Of a stretch of DNA of 64,000 nucleotides, positions 23,403 through 36,541 are shown in pieces. The notes beneath the pieces are model-generated. The model saw nothing but the letters and a program-made list of their open reading frames with translations. It did no database searches and had not been told where the DNA came from. Position 1 is the stretch's first letter; each line of letters opens with the position of its first letter. Source of the DNA: Rhipicephalus microplus (lineage: Eukaryota > Arthropoda > Arachnida > Ixodida > Ixodidae); contig NC_134705.1 of the NCBI RefSeq assembly GCF_043290135.1, forward strand, positions 60,973,771 to 61,037,770, given 5' to 3'. A program made the position numbers and the translations under genes.

Positions 23403-24552
23403 AGGCAGTCTTTAATGCGCAGCCACTTTGGAGTGAATTTAACGTGGAAACAAAGTCTTGAAGGAGCAAATGCTTTGCTTATTGTTATTTAGGCGCACTT
23501 GCTTTTCCCACTCCAAGTAAGAATATGCTGGCTACTATGGATCTTTCTGACGGCGGAATGTTAACAAAAGAGACATAAAACACAGTTAGCTTGCCTCTAC
23601 GGCCTCTTTTCATGCCTAGAGGATTGGTCAATTCAATATTATTGCGATACAAACGCATCACAATAGTGCTCATCTGATGAGAACTTGCAATTGGGTGCAT
23701 TTGAAAACGTGTTCCGTCAGTGAAATCTCTTAGAAACGCATCACTTGACGTCTCCAATGCACACTGAAAGAGGCGCGCAAAGCTCGGGTGAATTAGGAAG
23801 TTCTCAATCAGTCTCTTAAGTGGCACAAAGTAGCCTTTCTCACCATGCCAATGTTTCACTTCCTCTGCTGGAACATAAATTCCTTGACAAGCATATAGTG
23901 CCTTTCTTGGTCTGTCATTTTCAACTGCAGACACATTAACGGATGTTCCAGCAGTCGATAAAATATCTTTTTACCCCCGCAACAACTGCATCGACTCCCC
24001 CTATTGGAGATCGATAGTGCGACTCAAGCTGTCTCACCAGACATGAGAGCTTTGTGAGAATATCTGTACTAGAAAAATCATCTACCGCATTGGGCACATC
24101 ATTCTCGGCATACCCTGATGCTGCATCAAACAAGGCACTGCATACATTTTCAGCCGTAGAAACAAATGTCTGCGTCTGAGCCGGAGACACGCTCGGTTGG
24201 TTTTTAAGACTACTGTGAATGCCACAGTCATTGATTTGAGATGATGCGCATCCGCTGTCCGTATGCAGTTTGTACGACGCCATGTTCAGGAATTTCTTTC
24301 TGCACCTTGTGCATATCAAATAACCCCTGCTCAGGTGCAGTTCCCGTACACGTCTCACAAAGGTGTAAAAATACCTGGTGGTAAATGTACACGCTGAACA
24401 TTTGTGTTTGCCCACCTTGCTGGCTTTTCAAGACCGAGGTGCTTCACTGACACTTTTCTGCGGTTCTGAGGTGGAAGGAATTTCTTGCGGCAAACCTGCA
24501 AATACCGACGACACTAATTGTACACACGTGCAGCAAAATCCCTCTCTCTATC

Positions 24553-24747
<195 letters not shown>

Positions 24748-26364
24748 GTATACATACGGCTTTAATGTCCTAAAATGGTATCATTACAAGCGGCAATGTG
24801 GGAAATCTCATTCTCCACGGTTGCCACGTAACAGGCCCGTAGTTAGAGGGGTGCCCCCTCCCCCCAAAATTGTAATGATTGTATGTGTTTTACCGAAAAT
24901 CAATAAGAATGGGCGTGTTTCAAGGCTTTCCGAAAGTGCCTCCCCCTTCCCGAAAAATTTTTCTCTCTGTGGGCCTGCCACGTAATATGCAATAGCTATA
25001 CCTTCGAACAATTTCATGCAAACCATAACTAAATGGAACGAAAGTACACCATTCAGTTTATATAAACGACAGCTCTACTTCATAAGCAATGCATTAGTGA
25101 GAAGGCAACGGTAACAAGCACTGTTTGGTGGTTCACAAGATTATTGATTGCTTATAATGTGGTGTTAAGTGCTTAATTCGTAATAATATTACTCCTTGAA
25201 GAAAAAATAGGCACTACACTAACACGCCACCGTCTACTTTTTGTCGTTATGCTACGCGTGTGTTTGCAAGGAATGACTAGTGGGTTGCAGCACAATTTAC
25301 CTTCATGGCAAGCGATGCCAGGCTGTTCCTCAAGTTCTAGCTCATGCTCGGATGATAATGAATGGTCTTCCGAAAACATTGTCTCATCTGCAATGAAAAG
25401 TTGCGAACAAATAACCGACTTAATGCCTGCCAAGGCAATCTATACAGTGGTTCCTTGTCACGCACAATCCTGGTTAGCCATGCTCTTGTGGTCTTGTATA
25501 GCTATATATGTTCATGAATTATGCGCCAGGGTATGGTCAGAATAACTTTTAAATTGCAGTGGCGTCAAAAAATTAATAAAACACTTCACCGCCTTATGCT
25601 GTTTAGACATCTGCACTAAATAACTTATCATGTATCCAATACCGGATCAGTAATTGCGACGTTTTAAAACAAAGTTTCGTTTTCAAAGCTGCGATTTCAG
25701 AAGCATCAACTGCATAAGCCACTGGTAAAATGCCCATAGAACAAAGTTTTTGACGCGTCTTCATTTTTACAGTGATACGTAGTACTAGAAAACATGCAAG
25801 GTTAGGTGGTATTGGCCTATGGTGCGGAACTATTGAAAATCAAAATGTTGGATTTCTGTTTCGGCAGGCAAACGTGGCTTCAGTGTGAAATTCGGAGCAT
25901 CGATCACGCGAGACATGAAACGGTTTCAGTATATTCACTGGATACGTGCGCATGTTACAAACTTCACTGATGGCTCGAGAGGGCCATAACCTGATTAAGG
26001 TTTTGCGAAATTAGAAGTTGCTAAGGGCAACCTAAATCTGGCGTTTGGGCTTACTCTCCCTACGGCACTGGCCCCTTAGTTGAACAGGCTGGCCTAAATG
26101 TTCAACTAAGCATGGACTGCGCAGTGGCCACACAAATACGATTATTCATGCCCGCAGTTGGCCTCTGAATGGTTGCGACACATAACTCAATGCACAAGAA
26201 GCGAGATGCGCAGAGATTTCGAGAAATCATGTCCAATAAACTCTGGCGCCGTAAAACGAAGCGTGCGCATTCGTGAACATGCAAAAGCATACAGAAACAA
26301 GCCATAGAAAGAGGGAGAGGTAGCAAAATGAGAACTTTTTTTTGGACAAACAAACAGCCTAATA

Positions 26365-26430
26365 ATCATCATACCTGGGCTTTTACTTCCCAAAACCAGA
26401 TATGATTATTAGGGACACCGCAGTGGAGTC
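26365..26430 (-). mobile_element. SINE fragment (3' end only)
   Basis: A short inverted piece with CCCAAAACCAGATATGATTA and GGGACACCGCAGTGGA matches the 3' half of the Ruka-type SINE. It is diverged and truncated. Confidence 0.6.
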
Positions 26431-26564
26431 TGTGTACAAGTCAGGTTATTTTCACAAAAATGTAACCTATTAAAAGAAACATCTCATTGCTCTGTGTACA
26501 TCAACAGAAAACGCTGCACATTACTGTTATCTTTATAATAAAATATCTCTGGCGTCTTGATGCT

Positions 26565-26756
26565 AAAAATTTTGGGGTTTAAAGTCCCAAAACGATGCTG
26601 TAGTGAAGGGCTCCGGAAGTTTCGACCACATGGGGTCCTTTAAAATGCATCTAAATTAATGTCCACGAGCCTAATGCATTTCTGTCTCGATGAAAAATAC
26701 AGCCGCCGCGGCCACGATTTGCTTCCGCGACCTCCGGGTTGAACTCGCTTAGGCAT
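26565..26756 (-). mobile_element. Diverged Ruka-type SINE
   Basis: It starts with the inverted SINE body (GGGGTTTAAAGTCCCAAAAC, TTTCGACCACATGGGGTCC). It then reaches the inverted tRNA-like head (ACAGCCGCCGCGGCC) with a decayed B box. Several indels show it is old. Confidence 0.75.
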
Positions 26757-26906
26757 ATTTGTTAGTAAAACAATGTTCACGAATATTTTATGAATATCCA
26801 CTTTTAATATTTAAATATAAGTGTCCGCTCAATATCCACTGAATATTCACAAATGATATTGCTTATTCAGACCATCTGGGGACATCCTCTAAATATTGAT
26901 GGTTTG

Positions 26907-27077
26907 CTAGGGGGCTACGGAATTTTCGACCACCTGGTGTTTTCTAACATGCACTGACAAGGTACACGGGCATCTACCATTTCGCTTCCACCAAAATGCG
27001 ACCGCCGCGGCCGGAGTCGTACCCGCAACCTGCGGGTAGGCAGCTGAGCACCGTAACCACAGAACCGCCGCGGCCGA
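26907..27077 (-). mobile_element. Ruka-type SINE, inverted
   Basis: It shows the body motif TTTTCGACCACCTGGTGTTT, then the inverted head with GTACCCGCAACCTGCGGGTA (B-box region), CAGCTGAGCACCGTAACCAC and CCGCCGCGGCC. The 3' end is truncated. Confidence 0.8.
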
Positions 27078-27671
27078 CAGAAAAAGTTCCCAAGTGTGCT
27101 GCGCCCACTAACCTTTCGAGTGCTCAGGCTGCGCGCTTTGCGTAGGCACTTCAATAACTCCACTGCCTTATTCTGTACCACCTACGTAGAATACACAATG
27201 AAATAAGAGACAGAATCGTGTCGCAACAAAATGTAAAAGTCTGTCACGCTATCGATGCCGTCTGCACAATATGGTGCGCTGAACCCTCTGACAACCAGTT
27301 TCGTTTACTCGTGCCCCAAGCGTATCGTCAAAAGCTTACGGCGCAGAACTCACTTCACAAGTACAGAAAAGACGCACGGAGTTCTAGAACTCTGGTTTAG
27401 AATATTGATGCCGTAGACATGCCCTGGAAGCTTGTGCATTTATGACTACATGAAAACCCGTAATCACCGCTGCACACGAGCACACATGAGAAGGCGATAT
27501 TTATTTAGAGAAGAATAATCACCCTACTTTTCAAAGATAGCACATGACAACATCACGCAGCTGCGCTGGTACTCTGCTATAAAAAGGAGACAGACAGCAG
27601 AAAAATTGACAAAAATATCTCTTTACACTGTGGCGCGAGCAATAGGTCAGTCATGCACAATGACAAACTGA
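27078..27671. other. Unassigned hinge sequence
   Basis: No gene, RNA or repeat recognised. Open frames are short and lack family features. Confidence 0.5.
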
Positions 27672-28079
27672 CTAAAACTTAAGCCTTCTGTAAGCAAACT
27701 CATGTGCCACTTCGTCTTGAGGCAGTTGTCGATTCGCGCTGGGCATTCGAATGGTTGAGGACTGCTTCAGGAATTGACCATATTGCGCGGTTGTCTCTAG
27801 ATGGTTGGCATTTAGCAGGCCTTGGTCATAGTCGTTCAAACGGGTAATCATCTCCTCTTTGATCTTTTGCCATGACTCTTCGTTCTGAAATATGTGGGTT
27901 AGGTAAAATTTAAATGTCTCACCGGTGACGTAGTCGCTGAAGTTCATAACCATCTCCCGTTCCGACCATGATGCAGCGGTAGCGTGGAGCTCGAACAGGT
28001 CGAACCAGTCCTGTACAGGCCCATCGTCCACTGCTCCGGTGTACTTTGGGATGGGAAGGTCAGTCGATGGTTCTGTCAT
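27672..28079 (-). pseudogene. Retrotransposon Gag N-terminal fragment
   Basis: A 135-codon frame begins MTEPSTDLPIPKYTGAVDDG and continues with QDWFDLFELHATAASWSERE, MNFSDYVTGETFKFYLTHIF and ESWQKIKEEM. This matches the layout of LTR-retrotransposon Gag capsid N-terminal domains: a PKYTG-like opening, a Trp-centred helix and a W-x-x-I/M-K-x-E helix. The frame stops before any CCHC knuckle, and no protease, RT or second LTR follows. The 28080-28315 stretch upstream may be leader or LTR remains. It is absent from both arms. Confidence 0.6.
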
Positions 28080-28315
28080 GATGCCGGTAGCTGCATGCGC
28101 CTGAGATTACCTCTTCTGTGGTCGATATTCAGTTCAGAAGTATGGCCGGTGGCTTCGTGAATGATGTGAGGCTGATGAACGGCAGCCAGGTCTTCATCCT
28201 GACGACTCCTGTGACGCTATGATGAATGGGTGACGTGGCCTGGCTCATACGCCATGTTTATTCCGTTCTGCCTTCTTCCTTCTCTGCTTCTACCAACCTT
28301 CGCTACCTTCTTACG

Positions 28316-28427
<112 letters not shown>

Positions 28428-28560
28428 GAAAATAGAGAGAGGGATTTTGCTGCACGTGTGTACAATTAGTGTCGTCGGTATTTGCAGGGTTGCCGCAAGA
28501 AATTCCTTCCACCTCAGAACCGCAGAAAAGTGTCAGTGAAGCACCTCGGTCTTGAAAAGC

Positions 28561-31500
28561 CAGCAAGGTGGGCAAACACAAATGTTAAGCGTGTACATTT
28601 ACCACCAGGTATTTTTACACCTTTGTGAGACATGTACGGGAACTGCACCTGCGCAGGGGTGATTTGATATGCACAAAGTGCAGAAACAAATTCCTGAACA
28701 TGGCGTCGTACAAACTGCATACGGACAGCGGATGCGCATCATCTCAAATCAATGACTGTGGCATTCACAGTAGTCTTAAAAAGCAACCGAGCGTGTCTCC
28801 GGCTCAGACGCAGACATTTGTTTCTACGGCTGAAAATGTATGCAGTGCCTTGTTTGATGCAGCATCAGGGTATTCCGAGAATGATGTGCACAATGCGGTA
28901 GATGGTTTTTCTAGTACAGATATTCTCACAAAGCTCTCATGTCTGGCGAGACAGCTTGAGTCGCACTATCGATCTCCGATAGGGGGAGTCGATGCAGTTG
29001 TTGCGGGGGTAAAAAGATATTTTATCGACTGCTGGAACATCCGTTAATGTGTCTGCAGTTGAAAATGACAGACCAAGAAAGGCACTATATGCTTGTCAAG
29101 GAATTTATGTTCCACCAGATTAAGTGAAACTTTGGCATGGTGAGAAAGGCTACTTTGTGCCACTTAAGAGACTGATTGAGAACTTGCTAATTCACCCGAG
29201 CTTTGCGCGCCTCTTTCAGTGTGCATTGGAGACGTCAAATGATGCGTTTCTAAGAGATTTCACTGATGGAAAACGTTTTCAAATGCACCCAATTGCAAGT
29301 TCTCATCAGATAAACACTATTGTGATGCATTTGTACAGCGATGATATTGAATTGACCAATCCTCAAGGCATGAAAAGAGGCCGTAGAGGCAAGCTAACTG
29401 TGTTTTATGTCTCTTTTGTTAACATTCCGCCGTCAGAAAGATCCAAAGTAGCCAGCATATTCTTACTTGGAGTGGGAAAAGCAAGTGCGCCTAAATAACA
29501 ATAAGCAAAGCATTTGCTCCTTCAAGACTTTGTTTCCACGTGAAATTCACTCCAAAGTAGCTGTGCACTAAAGACTGCCTGTGGTAAAGAAGTCTTTTTT
29601 TTTGTTTTTCGCTCGCCCATGTTGGGGACTCCTTGGCATGCCCCACTATTGCAGGCTTTAAAGAAAGCCTCAGTAAGAATGTCTGTTTGGCGTGCCGGAC
29701 CTGCAATGTTCCTACAACTGATTTTGATAGCTTTCATTATGAAATACAATACGTACAGAATCCCAGTACCGAGAATATTTACTAGCGCTTGAGCCAGCAA
29801 CTTCAAAAAAGAACCATGCTGAATTGTCAGCACAGTGCGGAATTAAGTCAAGATCTTTCCTTGCGGAAATCGCTAATTGCTCAGTCCTCACAGACTTGCT
29901 ATATGACCCAATGCACATTCTGTTAGAGGGGGTCGTTCTTCTGCAGCTGGCATTGTTCAGTACGTTTGTTGTCAGGGAGGCAATGTGGATGAGTTTCAGC
30001 GAACTGAATGCTGCCTTGTCACAGTTCTGCTTTCATAGACATGTCAGTAAAAGTGATTACCCCCGGAGGTTTGAGTCAGACTTCAGCTTTCCATGTTCAG
30101 CAAGCTCCAGTTTAGTACTACTTCTGCAATTTCTCATTATTATTGATTGATATATGCCTGAAGAGGCTGCACAAGATCCTCATTGCGAATGTTTTCGGCT
30201 GCTGTGCGTCATCAAGCAATTATTCATTTCTCCTGTTATCTCCCCAGATACACTCAGGGACATTTAATGCATGGTAGCGCGCCATAACGAGCTTTTTGTG
30301 CAATTATATGGTTCTGATTCATTCAAACCAAAACTGCACATGCTGGTGCATATGGTTTCTCAAATACGGAGATTTGAGAAACCCACCACCATTGGGCCAT
30401 ACCATTCGAAAGTAAAAATGCTCTTCCGAAATCAAAAAAGTTCTGGAATTTCAAAAACATTCCATTATCTGTTGCCAATTAGTATGAGATGAGAATGTCC
30501 AATGACTTGTGGGAGGGGCCTCATCAGCCTAAACTGGTGGCTACGGAAAGTGTAACTGCAACAAAAGTAGGGGCACTTGTGTGCTTGACGTCGGGTTTTT
30601 TTGCCATCTTGACTGGACCCTTGTGCTATTCCATGCACTCTGTTTTTGTCTCTGGTGTCAAAATCTCTGTTTCTGATGTGGTTGTATTTCAACAAAATCA
30701 GGTTCCGATGTTTGGTGAAGTAGAAAAAATTGTACCTTAGTTAGGCAAGACTTTCATGGTGAGTTATATACAAAGTGAGCTATTCACAACGGCTGAATGC
30801 ATTTGTACTGCTGAAGACACTGCAAAGTGTTGTGATTAAACCTGAAATGCTTTTGTATCCCTGGCCACTTTATACTTACGCCAGAATCGATGTTTATGCT
30901 GTCACAAAATGTCTACCGGAGTCACCTTTCTTGTAATGCCTGTGATTTTGGTGCCTTTATTCCTATCGTTGCTTCATGCGAATAATATGCAGCATGTACA
31001 TGGTGTGAGAGATTTCTTGTGAATAAAGCTTGTTTTCTTTCTGCTTAGGAATTTCATGACTGGCTCCTTCACAATATGCCGGAATTCTCTGACAGCGTTC
31101 AGCCTGTCCTGCAAGGAAGAGCACTTTCAGAAAGGCTACAACAACAACAAAAAAAAACTTTCGCGGCAGCTACGCGCAGATTCAACCTTGTTTCTGGAGT
31201 AAGTTTTCCTCTTCGCTGTTGAACCATGTTGTTCTATTTCGCTGTTTTAGATTGAGTTCACAGATCTTAATATTAGCTCTAAAGATACACCACAGCAATC
31301 AGCTTAAGGCTTATGGTTAGTTACAACCCTAGTTACAAAGTTACTGGTTACGCATTCCTGATTGGCTCTGTAGCCGATCAGAAAGTTTTCATGATCCACT
31401 GGTTTGGATAATGCATGGTGTAGCTTCTAACAGTGCTCGGGCAGGTGCTCGCACTGTGTTTTTCAGATATCACATGTATTCTCAAATGCGGAAAAAGAGA

Positions 31501-32541
31501 CATCATAGCGCCAGCATGTGATTAAACCTTGAATTAGGTAGCAAGTGCTACTTTGTTATATCAGTGGTCTTTGCTGATATTGTGCATCATTTGTCTGTGG
31601 CGAGGGATAAAATGATCTGGATTTTTTTTCTTTTAGTGAGAATATTCTCATTACCGCTGGGAACAAGGGGAGCGTCGCTCAATGTACAAAGTCCTTGGTG
31701 AAGCACTCGCCGCGAAATAATTAATGATGTCGTTGGATGAGCCTAAAGACCACCTTTTGGCTACGAGGACCCATGTTTATGTAAGTACTTTGAAAAGCGC
31801 TGTGAATAACAAGCTGATGCTCCTTTCAAATGAAAGTATACTTTTTATTGCAATCATTGTAGGCAGTTCTGTTCGCTTCACTGGTTCATGTCAGAGCAAA
31901 GCTTGTCCTTCATCGGCATTCAAAAGTTTACAAGCGTGCTCTGTTTCATTTTTACTTCCTCAAAGAACTAAGCAGCAAATTTGGTGGTGCTAGCTGTTCT
32001 AAGTTAATGTCTTTAGAGTACATATGACTATTAAATATGTGCCACTTCAGGTAGAAAAAAAAACAGTTTTTAATTTGGAGGTCGGAAGCATATTTAATTA
32101 CTTTCAGAGCCTATTTATCAAGAGGTTTACTGTGGCTTGAAAGGTGCGAAATCACAGAATATCGAAAAGAGCGCATGTCACTGTTCTTTCACCCATCACT
32201 GAGATCACAAAGGAAAATGCTGTTGCCGAGCTACAGGTTTGTTTGCATGTGCAATTTAGATTACATAGCTTTGAACATTGGTAACTCGTAGTCACTTTCT
32301 TTCATTCAATGTGTTTGAGACCTTAAAAGCGACCCATATGAACGCCGTGACACTTGACAGAGAAAGAATGCAGGCCCTCCTTAAAGTGACATACGAAGAA
32401 CGCTGCGAAAGCCATGATGACCCACTGTCCCAGTATTTCTTGCTAAAAGAAATTGCAAATGAAAGTCTATTTCCAAGTCTGAAAGAATGCAAGGCAAAAA
32501 ACTCATGCCGTGATTTTCTAATATTCTGCTGCACGGAATAG
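28561..32541 (+). pseudogene. Transposase-type gene with C2H2-like fingers and DPMH-LEG motif (right copy)
   Basis: This is the mirror of the left gene, on the plus strand and head to head with it. Exon blocks: 28561-29498, about 29590-30850, 31049-31198, 31637-31780, 32108-32236 and 32320-32541. The last block ends in the same FLIFCCTE-stop. It keeps the CTKCRNKFLNMASYKLHTDS finger, LLYDPMHILLEGVVLLQL and KLHMLVHMVSQI. It shares the A-run frameshift (29011-29015). Its own lesions include a stop in the first finger (TCA to TAA near 28589), a stop near 29123, a one-base loss near 31667 that shifts exon 4, and a TAA near 31721. The acceptor before the last exon changed from CAG to GAG. It is more damaged than the left copy. 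Confidence 0.6.
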
Positions 32542-34411
32542 CAGGTCACTGATATATAAAACTGTGAATTCTGTAAATTCCTATCCTACTCTCGCGTCGA
32601 ATTGCGCCAAGCCAGATTTTCTCTACCATCGTGATAAATAAGCGCGATTTATTGCCTAAATACACCGAAACGTTGCTTCCGAGACGGCATGTGCAGCCTG
32701 ATCTCGAAGGTCATGACCAAGATTACTGACAGCGCGAAACAGATGCGTCAATGTATTAGTGCTCTGCAGACGTCACGTGTATCAGAAGCGGCTGAATAAG
32801 TTGTGCTCTCAGTTATCAAAATTCTCCTTTGCTACTTAAGACGTTTTGCAATCGCACGGCCTGTAAATCTTGTTGCCGTAGTGTGCTCCGCCGTGCCGAA
32901 CCAAGGAGCAAAAAAAAAAAACAGCTTTGGAAGGAGCTCACGAGTCGTGCACAAGCCAACCTCTTTTAACTAAACCTTTTTTTTAACGGGTTGATTGATT
33001 CCGCGCTGGTGGTATATTTGCGCACTTGATCAATAAAAAAGGTTTATGCGTGACAGCACGCGTTCATCTACATGAAACGTATGTGGGCTCGTGTTTAAGC
33101 TGAGTTTTTTGTCATTCTAAGCTTTATTTGGTGTCACCAGTGCGCCTAATCTCACACTATTTTGAAGCGATGTGTTCTGTATAAGACAACGTCTTGCTGT
33201 GAGTGCACGAATACTCAAATAGTGAGCGGACGAATCATTCGAATCGCGATAATAGAGGTCAAGGGCGACGTATTGGCGGCCTACGAGGCCATGCCGTCGC
33301 CGATGCATTACTTTAGATGCAGGAGAAAGCGCGAGGTCGTTTCGGCTGAAGCGCTCATGCAGAGCGTTCTCGGTGCATCATTGCGAGCCAAGCCACGCCC
33401 TTTTTGCCTGGCCGCGAATGGCCGTGCTATCATGACCCCTGAGATAGGCGGATCTCGGAGGCTATGGTATATCTAGTATGCGATAGTCGGAATATTCGAC
33501 GTGAATACCCGCACAGCGCTAGAGGTCACGTGCGCCGAGGACATATACTCTCGCGCTCAAGGTCATCTAGCGAATAACCCATGTCATTTTCGGCACAAAA
33601 GTATAGCCTCGAGCATAACGCAGCCGTAGTGCATGGTCCTTTGTCTGTCGCGCATATTGATCTTGCGGTAATCCAATTGCTGTAAACTTGGAATAGCCCT
33701 TCCGTATTCTGAAGGAAAACTGGAAAGGAAAATGCTCTATGCAAAAGAGATTCCAGCAAAATGCAGAGCTGAGAGCCTCATTGGTATTCAGCACAGCAGA
33801 ACATCACGCGTTCATTAGCATCCTAGCAAAAAAAAAAACACCTTATTTGTTCAACAGGGATCCCATATATAAAAATGTTTTCTTTAGTTTCGTTACGCCC
33901 TTGCTAAAAATAATAAGGCCTAGCTTGAAAACTTCATGAGATGTATAAACCAAGATCTTGGCACCTTCCTCAAACAACAAAAAATGTGTAGGCTCACTGA
34001 ACAAGCTGGTTGTTATTATTTCAACTGAGAAGAAACAAACTGGTTACCTTCTTTTTTAAATTTAAGAGCACAGGAGTATCGCTCTGGATCATGCCAGTAT
34101 ACTATTTGGAGCTATGCTTGGAAGTCTAAGTATTGAAATAGTCTTAAGCAGTGTGCATGCAGTAGCTTAGTGCTCCGAAATGCATATTTAGGTGCTCCAA
34201 ACTGCTCCGAAACTAAAATTAATTGCTCCAAATCTCGATTCTTGAGGGGGACCAGTGCACTTATCCAATAAATAATTGTTATTAAATGGTATAAATTATT
34301 ATTGTATTGCTTTACGTCCTCATATCATGAGGGATATCGGAAAAAAAAGCTTTATTTTGTCGTTAATAATATTCATCACTCTTGCTTTACCTTGACTGTT
34401 TTTTTTTCCAG
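32542..34411. other. Unassigned sequence 3' of the transposase-type gene (right)
   Basis: This is the mirror of 18428-20290. It contains the right copy of the short conserved open frame (33162-33476, plus), preceded by 23 codons absent on the left. No domain recognised. Confidence 0.4.
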
Positions 34412-34576
34412 CTTTGCATCAAAGTCAAGCTTAGGTTTAAAAGTAGCATTGGTGACCTGGAGAGAAAGCTAAGAGCAGTGTCGGAAGCGTTTTCATGCAA
34501 AGAACAACGTGAATGCACATTCATCGACATCGTCAAGTACTTGCAAGGCCATTCAAGACACATGCTTATCAACGAG
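34412..34576 (+). other. Exon-like block of 165 bp, 55 codons (right copy)
   Basis: It is preceded by TTTTTTTTCCAG and followed by GTTTGTGG. It opens LCIKVKLRFKSSIGDLERKL and closes HMLINE with no internal stop. Length and splice-like ends match the left copy exactly, and most differences between the copies are conservative. Function unknown. Confidence 0.45.
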
Positions 34577-34634
34577 GTTTGTGGAATGATTACTAGATGC
34601 ACACACTTATCAATGCACTTCTCTAGTGCTAACT

Positions 34635-35250
34635 TGGCAGCAAGAGCGGCAGCAGGCTTCACGTGCGCTCACAGACTCTGCGTATCTTTTATGCAGGCAT
34701 TGCTGATACCGTGCGCAGCATTCTGGCTGTGGTGGCTGTACTTCCGTTTCAACTTGAAACGCTGCGGATGGAAAAGCTTTGTTTCTGACGCTAGCATCAC
34801 CTTTTAAGCTACGGCAAGTTCACTGCGACACTGCCCCCCCCCCGGCCCCGTTGGATCTTCATCTGTTCGGACAGTACAAAAGCACCGAGCGCACCGTCTG
34901 CTCCTTCACTTGGCAGCAAGTGCGGTAGCAGGCTTCACGTGTGCTCACAGACTCTGCGTATCTTTTATGCAGGCATTACTGATACTGTGCCCAGCATTCT
35001 GGCTGTGGTGGCTGTACTACCGTTTCAACTTGAAACGCTGCGGATTGAAAAGCTGTGTTTCTGACGCTAGCATCACCTTTCAAGCTACGGAAACTTCACT
35101 GTGACACTGCCCCCCCCCCCCGGCCCCGTTGGATCTTCATCAGTTCGGGCAGTACAAAAGCACCGAGCGCACTATCTGCTCCTTCACTTGGCAGCAAGTG
35201 CGGCAGCAGGCTTCACGTGTGCTCACAGACTCTGCGCATCTCTTAGGCAG
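34635..35250 (+). repeat. Tandem ~280-bp monomers at 5' end of the CR1-like LINE (right copy)
   Basis: AGCAGGCTTCACGTG recurs at about 34643, 34926 and 35205 (spacings 283 and 279). Each unit carries a poly-C run and CGTTGGATCTTCATC. The array ends about 115 bases before the ORF1 frame. Confidence 0.85.
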
Positions 35251-35363
35251 GTCGGGAATCGGTCTATTTTTTACTTTTACTGCTCTTGCCACTGCTGTCA
35301 TTGCTGACATTTGTATCATTTGTATCATTTCGATTTTTGGCATTGCTGTTTTATTAGAGGATA

Positions 35364-36028
35364 TTGAAGGAGATCAGAGCACTTTTTGATAAGCTGAAAC
35401 GCGAACTTAAGGCAGAGTTCAAAGATTTCAAAGAAACAATCGAGCGAGACTTTCGCAAGGAACTAAGGGATATTAAAACTTTTCTGGCTATGGCAAACAA
35501 GGAATATGAAGAAATTAGAAATGAAAACCAAGCCCTGAGAGCCTCAAATGCTGAGTTATGGGTACAGTGCTCTGATCTCGCACGGCAGGTAAATGACCAT
35601 GAGAACAGAATGCTTCGGGCTGAACAGTATTCCCGGAGGGCAAATGACGAAATTGAAGGCATTCCGTATGAATCCTCCGAAGACCTAGTTGAAATGGTCA
35701 TAAAAATTGGAAAAAAGGTGGGCGTGCCACTTGTCGCGACTGATATCGGACGAGCGCACAGAGTTCCAATGGCACAAAACCCAAGCAAAAAAACGTGGTT
35801 GTGCAGTTCGAGCAGAGACAAAGGCGGGATAACTTTTTGATGAATGCCCGCGCAACAAGCTTGAAGTGTTCTTATCTGGGCATTGACTCTCGGTCAGCGG
35901 TGTTCGTAAATGAACATCTGTGCCCTGAAGTGAAACGACTTCTTGGTCCAGGCTACAGCACGCAAGCGGGAAACTGGTTGGAAACATGTCTGGCTTTACG
36001 ATGTAAAAATATTTGCGTGGCAGACTAA
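35364..36028 (+). pseudogene. ORF1 of CR1-like LINE, frameshifted at an A7 run (right copy)
   Basis: The first frame (35364-35840) gives a charged coiled-coil region (KRELKAEFKDFKETIERDFR), then ENQALRASNAELWVQCSDLA and NDHENRMLRAEQYSRRANDE. At the AAAAAAAC near 35787 the reading continues better in another frame (35795-36028): QFEQRQRRDNFLMNARATSL, then CPEVKRLLGPG. The domain order (coiled coil, RNA-binding middle, basic C-terminal part) is that of LINE ORF1. No ATG is present at the start of the first frame. The left copy has the identical A run. Confidence 0.75.
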
Positions 36029-36541
36029 AAACGCACCCAAGAACAAAATCGAAAGCAGTGATGACGTAAACAAAATGAACAGTTCTTCGTGAAAGCAGTG
36101 CAGCGAAAAATGCGGTTTGTGTTGTGGGCACAGATATTGCGGCGCCGCTGTAAACGAAAATTTCGGTTGTTTGTTTCATGCTTATTTTTTGTTTCTAAGT
36201 GGGTCAAGTACCACGCATGCTCATGAAGTTGGGTTTATGTTTGTTCATTAAATATATGCTTCACAATATCACAAAAAATTTTTGGGCGTCTGAGTTGTTA
36301 TTTGAGGGAATATATTTCACTCTCTCTTATTGCCTTGGGATGCACCAGTGCTCATGCAGTAGCTTGTTTTCGTTACTATTTTTGATTGATGCTGGCTATC
36401 CAGTTTGTGGCTATAAAATTTGTTCGATAAAAATAGTTGTCGCAAATTTCGTCGTTGACCTGTCGTTCGAACGCACGGTTTATGTCGCAATGAATGTAAA
36501 CTTTACAATGCACGATTTCCTGTTGACCCATCAACATCTGA

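Larger units (their letters stand above)
20291..24424 (-). pseudogene. Transposase-type gene with C2H2-like fingers and DPMH-LEG motif, six recognisable exon blocks (left copy)
   Basis: Minus-strand exon blocks are 24424-23485 (fingers and N-terminal region), 23402 to about 22020 (core), 21903-21758, 21199-21055, 20724-20596 and 20512-20291 (ends in TAG). The last four have good CAG/TAG acceptors; three of these have GTAAGT or GTTTGT donors, and the last ends at the stop. The core contains YDPMHILLEGVVL and, later, KLHMLLHMVSQI. Both occur in large metazoan proteins linked to DNA transposons (KDZ- or CACTA-like); that link is from memory. The first block has an extra base in an A run (23968-23972) shared with the right copy. 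There is no ATG at the 5' end: homology stops ~130 bp upstream at the TA tract, so the start is missing. It is read as an inactivated transposase or a domesticated relative. Confidence 0.6.
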
